Below, piece after piece: positions 1 to 5,064 of a stretch of DNA of 10,000 nt. A program made the translations under genes and the position numbers. Below the pieces are notes generated by a model, which made no database searches, was not told the DNA's origin, and saw nothing but the letters and a program-made list of their open reading frames with translations. Numbering within the stretch: the stretch's first letter is position 1; each line of letters opens with the position of its first letter. This stretch comes from Kiritimatiellota bacterium (lineage in GTDB: Bacteria > Verrucomicrobiota > Kiritimatiellia > JAAZAB01), in NCBI GenBank assembly GCA_008636095.1, contig VSJD01000029.1, positions 1 to 10,000 of the forward strand, given 5' to 3'.

Positions 1-1226
1 GCATGCGGCACAAACCGCTCGATATGGTCGAACAATGGTCCGCCCAAATCACCCAGTTGGCAGACCTCCGCCGGCCAGTAATTCATCTGCAGGTTGATGT
101 CGTGATGCAGGTCGCATTGCCACGGCGGTTTGATGTCCTCGTTCCATTTGCCCTGCAGATTAAGCGGCAGGCCGCCGGGGCGGGAACCGCTGATGAGTAA
201 ATACCGGCCGAAGTTAAAATAGAGTGTCATCAGATCGTTGTCCGGGCGGCCAGCGCGCAGATCGGCCAGTCGTTGGTCAGTCGGTTGCTGGTCGGTCGGT
301 CGCAGGTCGGTTGGCGGAGGGATGATCGGTCGCAGGTTGGCCGGTTTGGCGGGAGCCGGCCCGAGATTCAGTGCCACGCGGTTATACCAGGCGCCGAAGG
401 CTACCGTGTGCGAGCGCAGCAAGGTTTTCCAGTCCGTCGGCGCGGTGTCAATCTGTCGCCGTGCCTGTGCCAGGGGATCCTCGCCGTCGTGTGCGACGCC
501 GATGGAAAGCACAATCAGGGCTTCATCGGCCTTTTCCACGTGCAGCGCTGCGGCATGTCGGTCGGGCTTGATTCGGCCGCCGCGCGTGTGAATGCGGGCG
601 CTGATGGCAAAGCGCGAACCCTCCGGGAATGCACCCAGCAACTCGATGGTGTTCGCTCCGACCTGATGCGCCAGTTTACAGTCCGGATCAGCGCAGCGCG
701 TCAAGCTAACCTTGAAGGTGAGCGTTCCTTTGCGGGAGGTGCTCAGATGAATGGCGATCACGGGGAACACGGCATGGGCGATGCATTCGCGGGTGAAATG
801 CGTGTTGCGCGCCACGTATGTTACGCGCGCCACGGCAGATGCCAAGTCCAGTGAGCGTCGGTATGCCTTGGTCCGCGCGGCAGGCATTTCAATCCGGAGG
901 TCACCGGCCGGCTGATAGGAATCCACGCGATTGGGCATGCCGGAGGATGTTAGGACACCCCCAAAACCGCCGAGCGCCTTATTGGCCAGCGTGGCGGCGG
1001 CATATGCCTTTCCCTGGAAGAAGAGCTTGCGAATTTTTGCCAGTGCCTGATGTTTGGGCGGCGTATCGCGTAAGCGGTGCTTGGCGCGCCAGAGCCATTC
1101 GTGATTGAGCACCAAGCGCTCGACGGGTATTTGGCCCAGGATCATGGCGGCCAGTCGGCCGTTCCCGATCGGGAGCCCTTCTTTCCATTCGCGCGCCGGA
1201 TGGTCGTACCACATTTGGGAAGACAT
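1..1226 (-). CDS. GH95-type glycoside hydrolase (alpha-L-fucosidase-like), N-terminal 408 codons, partial
   Basis: The gene reads leftwards and is cut by the left window edge. The start region carries the GH95 N-terminal signature WYDHPAREW then LPIGNGRLAAMILG and LNHEWLW (residues about 6-45), followed by YQPAGDL (about 105). At about residues 345-385 it has YFNFGRYLLISGSRPGGLP, NLQGKWN, PPW and the catalytic-domain motif INLQMNYWPAE. Family members hydrolyse alpha-L-fucosyl (some alpha-L-galactosyl) linkages by inversion. ATG at 1226 is chosen because GGAG lies 8 nt upstream and the family's N-terminal WYD motif begins five residues later. No signal peptide is visible, so the enzyme as called would be cytoplasmic, whereas many homologues are exported. 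Two oddities: a tandem pentapeptide expansion (255-314), and DIN at residues 376-378 where the Bifidobacterium enzyme AfcA has N-x-N (Asn421/Asn423). The general acid and base lie beyond the window. Family assignment is strong; substrate is not determined. Confidence 0.9.
   Translation of the reverse strand, partial: MSSQMWYDHPAREWKEGLPIGNGRLAAMILGQIPVERLVLNHEWLWRAKHRLRDTPPKHQALAKIRKLFFQGKAYAAATLANKALGGFGGVLTSSGMPNRVDSYQPAGDLRIEMPAARTKAYRRSLDLASAVARVTYVARNTHFTRECIAHAVFPVIAIHLSTSRKGTLTFKVSLTRCADPDCKLAHQVGANTIELLGAFPEGSRFAISARIHTRGGRIKPDRHAAALHVEKADEALIVLSIGVAHDGEDPLAQARRQIDTAPTDWKTLLRSHTVAFGAWYNRVALNLGPAPAKPANLRPIIPPPTDLRPTDQQPTDQRLADLRAGRPDNDLMTLYFNFGRYLLISGSRPGGLPLNLQGKWNEDIKPPWQCDLHHDINLQMNYWPAEVCQLGDLGGPLFDHIERFVPH
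255..314 (-). repeat. 15-bp tandem repeat inside the GH95 gene (four units)
   Basis: Four consecutive 15-bp units in frame encode PTDLR, PTDQQ, PTDQR and LADLR in the direction of the gene. The family normally has a single (L)PTDERL-type motif just before the YFxFGRYLL segment, so the extra units look like an in-frame expansion of that motif. A proline-rich stretch (PAPAKPANLRPIIPP) directly precedes them and may be part of the same lengthened linker between the N-terminal beta-sandwich and the catalytic (alpha/alpha)6 barrel. Confidence 0.75.
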
Positions 1227-1234
1227 GCTGTTTG

Positions 1235-1238
1235 CTCC
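1235..1238 (-). promoter_or_regulatory. Shine-Dalgarno site of the GH95 gene
   Basis: On the minus strand GGAG lies 8 nt before the ATG at 1226. It decides the start: the reading frame stays open further upstream, but I see no ATG there with a ribosome binding site and no signal-peptide-like segment. Confidence 0.6.
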
Positions 1239-1363
1239 ATTCGAAAAATTCCACCGCGAATCACGACCCCACAGAGAGTCGGGACAAATTTCCGCCAAAG
1301 CAGAGCCGCCGGTGGCGACTGGAATTTTAGCTGTAAAAATACCGAAGGTGTGGGCTGGCGTCA

Positions 1364-1418
1364 AGCCCCGATACCACCGCGGCAGCCCCGATACCACCGC
1401 GGCAGCCCCGATACCACC
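1364..1418. repeat. 20-bp tandem repeat, 2.75 copies
   Basis: The unit agccccgataccaccgcggc occurs at 1364-1383 and 1384-1403 without mismatch, and its first 15 bases recur at 1404-1418. It lies midway between the two divergent genes. There are no variable spacers, so it is not a CRISPR array. Function unknown; it could be replication slippage or an iterated protein-binding site. Confidence 0.85.
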
Positions 1419-1491
1419 TTCTGAATCCGCGCGTAACAGCGTGCGGGCAGGGATCCCGGCGGTCGTTTTAAAAAACTATCAGGCAAAATGC

Positions 1492-1519
1492 TTGACATTT
1501 ATTTCGTATTACGTATATT
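1492..1519 (+). promoter_or_regulatory. Sigma-70-like promoter of the MarR-family gene and efflux cassette
   Basis: TTGACA (1492-1497, perfect -35) is followed after 16 bp by TATATT (1514-1519, 5 of 6 to the -10 consensus). The stretch is clearly AT-rich against its surroundings. ATTTCGT is present twice in direct orientation (1501-1507 and 1517-1523), together with a TACGTA palindrome (1510-1515), which makes an autoregulatory operator here plausible. Transcription would be expected to start near 1526, almost at the ATG of the regulator. Confidence 0.7.
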
Positions 1520-1527
1520 TCGTTTTC

Positions 1528-1995
1528 ATGAATATTTCAAGTAACAAGGCATCGTTCAAAATGCCCCTGGAGCAATTTGCCGACCGGCTGGGCCGGTTAA
1601 TGCCCCGGCTCATGCGGCATCTGATGACCCAGGATCGCAACTACCTGGCACGCGGGATGATTACCCTGCCGCAGTTATGGGCACTCCATCAGGTCGCCGA
1701 GTGTAAAACCTGTACCATGTGCATGCTGGCCCAGGCCCTGGGGCTGAAATCATCCACCGTAACCGGCCTCGTGGATCGCCTCGTCAAGCTGGGCCTGCTC
1801 AAGCGGTTCAACAGCCAGGCCGACCGCCGGGTCGTATTGGCCGAAATCACGCCCAAGGGTCGCAAAATCCTGGAACACCTGCATGCCGAACGGCATGAAT
1901 CCGTTATTCGTATGTTCCAGCATGTTTCGCAGAAAGAGCGTGCCGCTTACCTGGATATCATTGTAAAAATCCTGAAGGCCCTATCCGCGGACTAA
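1528..1995 (+). CDS. MarR-family winged-helix transcriptional regulator
   Basis: This 155-residue protein is of normal MarR size. The DNA-binding domain is clear: ITLPQLWALHQV (residues 45-56), the recognition helix region LGLKSSTVTGLVDRLVKLGLL (71-91) and the wing with the family hallmark DRRVVLAEITPKG (99-111), followed by a C-terminal dimerisation helix. Cys59, Cys62 and Cys65 (CKTCTMC) sit in the loop before the recognition helix-turn-helix and are not typical of the family; they suggest metal or redox sensing. ATG 1528 was chosen as the first in-frame ATG after the promoter. It has no Shine-Dalgarno and lies about 2 nt behind the predicted transcription start, so translation may be leaderless. 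ATG 1561 (144 residues), with a weak AAGG 11 nt upstream, is the alternative. The gene ends 34 bp before the TolC-family gene and most likely represses this efflux cassette; the ligand is unknown. Confidence 0.9.
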   Translation: MNISSNKASFKMPLEQFADRLGRLMPRLMRHLMTQDRNYLARGMITLPQLWALHQVAECKTCTMCMLAQALGLKSSTVTGLVDRLVKLGLLKRFNSQADRRVVLAEITPKGRKILEHLHAERHESVIRMFQHVSQKERAAYLDIIVKILKALSAD

Positions 1996-2019
1996 GCCCG
2001 TGATGCTGCGACCGTTTGC

Positions 2020-2024
2020 AAGGA
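2020..2024 (+). promoter_or_regulatory. Shine-Dalgarno site of the TolC-family gene
   Basis: AAGGA with a 5-nt spacer to ATG 2030. It favours this start over the in-frame GTG at 2000, which has no ribosome binding site and would put a charged stretch before the signal peptide. Confidence 0.6.
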
Positions 2025-2029
2025 AAGAA

Positions 2030-3583
2030 ATGAAAAACAGAATGGGTCAAGCAGGCGTCAAGGTGTGGTTGGCGCTGGTTCTGGGCGGGCCGGCTTTTCT
2101 GGGGGTGGCCCAATCGCCCGCTAATCCTCCCGTCGTCGGCTTCGATCAAATCGCTTATATGGCCGGCGCCCGGAGCAATACGCTCCTGCGCATCGGACGG
2201 GTGGACTGCATGGCTTATGCCCTGGGGGCCAATTCGGAAATCAAGATCAAACGCATCAGCCCGATTCTGCGGGCCGACGAAGTGTCCGTGGCGCAAGCGG
2301 CGTTCGAGCCCAGTCTTAATGCCCAGGCCAACCTGCATGACACGACCGAGCGCTCCGCTTCGATCGTCAACAGCAATCTTTCCCTGACCAGGACGACGGA
2401 TTTCAGCGTGGACCTTGGCGGCAAACTGCCCACGGGCACGCGTTACGATCTCGCGTTTCTGGCGGATGCGCTGAAAAGCGGTTCGTATTTTCAGACCATT
2501 AATCCGGTCTACAGCGCGGAGCCCATGATCACGCTGACCCAGCCGCTTTTGCGGGGCGCCGGCATCGTGGTGAACCGGGCGGACATTATCATTGCCCGGA
2601 ACAATCTGATCATTTCAAGGAAGGCCTTCAAAGAAACCACCATGGCGATCATCAGCCGGACGCTGGAGGCCTATTACGGATTATTCTATGCCCGGGCGCA
2701 GTATGCCATCGAGGTAGAGGCCCTGGACCGGTCGCGCCAACTGCTGGAGATTAACCAGAAGCGCTACGCCAAGGGCCTGATCAGTTCCGTGGATCTCCTG
2801 GAAACGGAGACGGCGGTGGCCGAGCGTCATAAAGGTGTGATCGCCGCGGAAGCTACCATGAAGAACACGGAAGACACGCTGAAATTAGTCACCAACCTGG
2901 TGGACGACCCGGTGCTGTGGAATGCGCGGGTGGAGTTGATTGACGAGCCGGAACTCAGTATCCAGCACGTGGACCTCGTCCAGAGCTTGGCGCGCGCCTT
3001 TGAATATCGGCCGGATTACCAGGCATTAAAAATTTCCCTGGCCAACCGCGACATTCAGATCAAGGTGGCGCAAAATGCGCTCTTGCCCACCGTGGATTTA
3101 ATCGGCAGCTTCGGTCTGAACGGCTTGGACGACAGTTTCCAAAACGCGATTAGAAGTATCGGCATGGATTACAAGGACTGGATGGTGGGCGTCCAGCTGA
3201 CCGTCCCCTGGGGCGGCGGCGAACGCGCCAAGTACGACAAAAGCAAGTGGGAAAAGATTCAATCCCTGCTGGAGATCAAGCGGCTTGAGCAGAACATTGT
3301 GTTCGAAGTCCGCAATCGCGTTCGGGAAGTGGATATCCAGTTCCGCCAGACGGACGCCTCGTGGTTATCGTCGGAAATGGAGACTGAAAATTACGATGCC
3401 CAGCAGGAGCGCTACGCCTACGGACAGGTCAGTACCCATGACTTGCTCGATTATCAGAACCGGTTGGCAGCCTCCCGCCTGGATTATGTGAAAGCGCTGA
3501 TTGATTACCAGATTGCCCTGATCCGCCTGGATCAGTCGGAAGGCGTGACCCTGGCCAAGAACAACATTACCCTGGAGAATTAG
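2030..3583 (+). CDS. TolC-family outer membrane efflux protein
   Basis: A 517-residue outer membrane factor that forms the exit channel of a tripartite efflux pump. The N-terminus is a Sec signal peptide: MKNRMGQ, then a hydrophobic core (VWLALVLGGPAFLG) and a likely cut after GVA. The mature part shows the OEP duplication. The first repeat runs through ISRTLEAYYGLFYARAQYAIE, RYAKGLISSVDLLETETAVAE (about residues 205-275). The second has FEVRNRVREVDIQF and RYAYGQVSTHDLLDYQNRLAA then LIDYQIALIRLDQSEG near the C-terminus. These long amphipathic helices form the periplasmic barrel. PLLRGAG (about 175) is also typical of TolC homologues. The gene follows the regulator by 34 bp, and the adaptor starts 1 nt after its stop codon, so the genes are surely co-transcribed. 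No lipobox is seen, unlike OprM-type members. Confidence 0.93.
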   Translation: MKNRMGQAGVKVWLALVLGGPAFLGVAQSPANPPVVGFDQIAYMAGARSNTLLRIGRVDCMAYALGANSEIKIKRISPILRADEVSVAQAAFEPSLNAQANLHDTTERSASIVNSNLSLTRTTDFSVDLGGKLPTGTRYDLAFLADALKSGSYFQTINPVYSAEPMITLTQPLLRGAGIVVNRADIIIARNNLIISRKAFKETTMAIISRTLEAYYGLFYARAQYAIEVEALDRSRQLLEINQKRYAKGLISSVDLLETETAVAERHKGVIAAEATMKNTEDTLKLVTNLVDDPVLWNARVELIDEPELSIQHVDLVQSLARAFEYRPDYQALKISLANRDIQIKVAQNALLPTVDLIGSFGLNGLDDSFQNAIRSIGMDYKDWMVGVQLTVPWGGGERAKYDKSKWEKIQSLLEIKRLEQNIVFEVRNRVREVDIQFRQTDASWLSSEMETENYDAQQERYAYGQVSTHDLLDYQNRLAASRLDYVKALIDYQIALIRLDQSEGVTLAKNNITLEN

Positions 3584-3584
3584 C

Positions 3585-4556
3585 ATGATAGCGGATGATA
3601 GACGACAGAAGGCGGACGGCGGACGGCGGCCAAACGGCGGACAAACCTTTTTGCCTTCAATTGCCGTAATGATGGCGGCATTGGCCATGGTGCTGGTCGT
3701 GCTGCCGGGTTGTCGGAAGGCAGTCAAAACTGCGGTGGACGAACGGATCCCGGTCCGCCTCCAGCGTGTTGAGCAACGCAGTCTGAAACGTTCGCTCGAC
3801 TATGCTGGCGATATACGGGCCCGCGAAGCGGTGCTCGTATATCCCAAGGTTTCCGGTAAAATCATAGAAAAAGTCCACGAGGAGGGCGCCCGGGTCGTTA
3901 AGGGAGATATCATCGCCTACATTGACCGCGACGAAGTAGGCTTTGATTACCAAAAGGCGCCGGTCGAAAGTCCGCTGGCCGGGTTTATCGGCCGGGTCTA
4001 CGTGGACCGTGGTTCGAGTGTGACGGTGCAAACACCCGTGGCCATGGTCGTGGATATCGAAGCCGTTGAACTATTGCTCAACGTGCCGGAAAAATATATT
4101 GCCCAGATCAAGCTAGGCCAGAATGCCGAATTGACCGTGGATGCCTGGCCGGGCGGAACCTTTACGGGCCAAGTGACCAAAGTGAGCCCGGTTATTGATC
4201 TGGAGACACGCACCACCCCGATTGAAATCACCGCTCCCAACACTGGTTATCAACTCAAGCCCGGCATGTTTGCCCGGGTCCGCCTGATTCTTGAAGAACA
4301 CGCCAATCAGTCGGTTGTTATCAAGGAAGCCGTGTTGGGTAGGGCCCCTGACACATATGTGTTCGTAGTCAGCAACAACACGGCTACCGTCCGGAATGTG
4401 CGCTTGGGACTCCGCGAAGGCTCGGACTATGAAGTTGTCGAAGGCCTGAAACCCGGCGAACAGGTTGTGATCATGGGTCAGCAGCGCCTGCATGACGGCA
4501 TCAAGGTCCGCGCGGAAGAGATCCCGCGAGACCCAAACGCCAAAATCCAAAATTAA
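3585..4556 (+). CDS. RND efflux periplasmic adaptor (membrane fusion protein), lipoprotein
   Basis: This 323-residue protein links the RND permease to the outer membrane channel. The segment AALAMVLVVLPGC ends in a lipobox with Cys43, so it is probably a lipoprotein anchored in the inner membrane. The barrel-sandwich (lipoyl-like) halves are YPKVSGKIIEKVHEEGARVVKGDIIA (86-111) and VESPLAGFIGRVYVDRGSSV (127-146); then come the beta-barrel (LLLNVPEKYIAQIKLGQ onward) and the membrane-proximal domain (GLREGSDYEVVEGLKPGEQVV). Only about 15 residues separate the two lipoyl halves, so the alpha-helical hairpin of AcrA-type adaptors is absent. ATG 3585 has GGAG 7 nt upstream and lies 1 nt after the TolC-family stop. 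The first 25 or so residues are charged, coded by a heptad DNA repeat, and would be lost with the membrane anchor; internal ATGs at 3669/3672 give a shorter signal peptide without a positive charge. The C-terminus runs into another heptad tract. Confidence 0.92.
   Translation: MIADDRRQKADGGRRPNGGQTFLPSIAVMMAALAMVLVVLPGCRKAVKTAVDERIPVRLQRVEQRSLKRSLDYAGDIRAREAVLVYPKVSGKIIEKVHEEGARVVKGDIIAYIDRDEVGFDYQKAPVESPLAGFIGRVYVDRGSSVTVQTPVAMVVDIEAVELLLNVPEKYIAQIKLGQNAELTVDAWPGGTFTGQVTKVSPVIDLETRTTPIEITAPNTGYQLKPGMFARVRLILEEHANQSVVIKEAVLGRAPDTYVFVVSNNTATVRNVRLGLREGSDYEVVEGLKPGEQVVIMGQQRLHDGIKVRAEEIPRDPNAKIQN
3587..3642 (+). repeat. Degenerate 7-bp-phased repeat at the start of the adaptor gene
   Basis: Eight successive heptads can be laid out without a gap from the start codon: gatagcg, gatgata, gacgaca, gaaggcg, gacggcg, gacggcg, gccaaac, ggcggac. 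The first six begin with GA. The tract codes for the charged N-terminal extension (ADDRRQKADGGRRPNGGQ) before the lipoprotein signal and has strongly skewed base use compared with the rest of the gene. Confidence 0.7.
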
Positions 4557-4576
4557 AAGTCCAAGGAATAAGATCA
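4540..4576 (+). repeat. A-rich 7-bp-phased repeat across the stop codon of the adaptor gene
   Basis: Heptads ccaaaat, ccaaaat, taaaagt, ccaagga follow one another from 4540 to 4567 and fade out over aataagatc. The adaptor stop codon TAA (4554-4556) is formed inside the third unit, so the last residues (AKIQN) come from the repeat. Confidence 0.6.
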
Positions 4577-4646
4577 TAATTTTAATTAATACCTGAATTT
4601 TGCACGAACATCAGCGTTACTATCATGTTTTGTCAATAAACACGGC

Positions 4647-4680
4647 GTGCAAGTTATTTCTTGCACCACTTTTTGTTTTT
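4647..4680 (+). terminator. Possible intrinsic terminator after the adaptor gene
   Basis: A perfect 7-bp stem GTGCAAG / CTTGCAC (4647-4653 and 4660-4666) with a 6-nt loop is followed by CACTTTTTGTTTTT (4667-4680). The T-run begins 4 nt after the stem and is interrupted by a G, and the stem is only moderately GC-rich, so efficiency is uncertain. It belongs to the inverted-repeat element and would uncouple the permease from the adaptor. Confidence 0.4.
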
Positions 4681-4802
4681 CCGCCAATGCGGATCCGCCC
4701 AGGCGGAAACCCAACGGGTTATGAAGGCATCCTGCAAAAACGCTGATGTTCGCCGGAAGAGACGGTTGCGCGATTTTGGCGCATCTGTTTCGTTGCAAAG
4801 GG

Positions 4803-4929
4803 CCACGCCTTTGGCGTGGTCAACTTGCAGCTTGTCCCGCGCCGCGCGGGATATGCTTATACAGCGGCGCCCTTTGCGCCCACGCGAAACGCGTGGCAAG
4901 CTCGCATCCCTGTCCCGCTCCGAGCGGGA
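4803..4929. repeat. Duplicated two-hairpin module with compensatory stem changes
   Basis: Hairpin A, CCACGCC-ttt-GGCGTGG (4803-4819), is followed after 15 nt by hairpin B, TCCCGCG-ccg-CGCGGGA (4835-4851). The pair recurs 77-78 bp later as CCACGCG-aaa-CGCGTGG (4880-4896) and, after 16 nt, TCCCGCT-ccg-AGCGGGA (4913-4929). In both hairpins the loop-closing pair differs between copies but stays paired (C-G to G-C in A, G-C to T-A in B). A further hairpin GGCGC/GCGCC (4866-4880) lies between the modules. Confidence 0.75.
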
Positions 4930-5064
4930 TGCGTCAAACTTGCGCATGCAAAATTCAGGTAATACAATCAAACGGCTGAAAAACACGGGATCAACGCCTT
5001 CATGTTTTTGGCGCTTTAAAATTTTCTCTTTTGCTTTGCTTGCTTGAAATTTTAGGATTTTACT

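Larger units (their letters stand above)
1227..1527. other. Divergent intergenic region between the GH95 gene and the MarR-family gene
   Basis: This 301-bp spacer must hold the control signals of two genes that read away from each other. It contains the GH95 ribosome binding site (1235-1238), a 20-bp tandem repeat (1364-1418) and a good rightward promoter just before the regulator (1492-1519). I see no convincing leftward promoter. The plus-strand frame of the regulator is open back to about 1105, but that extension overlaps the GH95 gene, encodes nothing recognisable and crosses the repeat and the promoter, so it is not taken as coding. Confidence 0.7.
4590..4961. mobile_element. Putative non-autonomous palindromic element with 15-bp terminal inverted repeats
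   Basis: TACCTGAATTTTGCA (4590-4604) and its exact reverse complement (4947-4961) bound a 372-bp stretch. The outer TA of each end could be a TA target duplication, as made by IS630/Tc1-type transposases; this is inference. Directly inside the left end, 4605-4618 is an exact 14-bp inverted match to 4739-4752, giving a nested second helix. Perfect hairpins fill the rest: 4647-4666, 4678-4709 (8-bp arms), 4708-4720, 4767-4783, 4803-4819, 4835-4851, 4866-4880, 4880-4896 and 4913-4929. No transposase is encoded. The alternative is a large structured RNA with a closing helix and two domains. That it is an inserted repeat, rather than a leader of the permease, would be shown by further copies in the genome. 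Confidence 0.6.
4557..5064. other. 508-bp gap inside the efflux cassette, no gene
   Basis: The gap separates the adaptor from the permease, which in such cassettes usually follow directly. It holds the end of a heptad tract (to 4576), a 372-bp inverted-repeat-bounded element (4590-4961) and a T-rich lead-in to the permease (about 5003-5064) with TAAAATTT and AAATTTTA as an inverted pair and the permease ribosome binding site AGGA at 5054-5057. Open frames within it (for example 4661-5047 plus and 4654-4986 minus) merely read through the palindromes on both strands and show no protein features, so none is called. Confidence 0.8.

Noticed and set aside
238..854. Plus-strand open frames opposite the GH95 gene
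   Set aside because: They are antisense to a clearly recognisable protein and contain no known motif.
1364..1418. CRISPR array
   Set aside because: The 20-bp units are directly adjacent with no spacers, and no cas gene is in the window.
1105..1527. In-frame extension of the MarR-family gene upstream of 1528 (reading frame open from 1105)
   Set aside because: It overlaps the GH95 gene on the other strand, passes through the 20-bp tandem repeat and the promoter, has no homologous features, and would more than double the N-terminal part of a normal-sized MarR protein.
4654..5047. Open frames on both strands across the adaptor-permease gap
   Set aside because: They read through palindromic DNA in several frames at once, have atypical composition rich in Arg, Cys and Ser, and contain no protein motif; their openness follows from the GC-rich hairpins.
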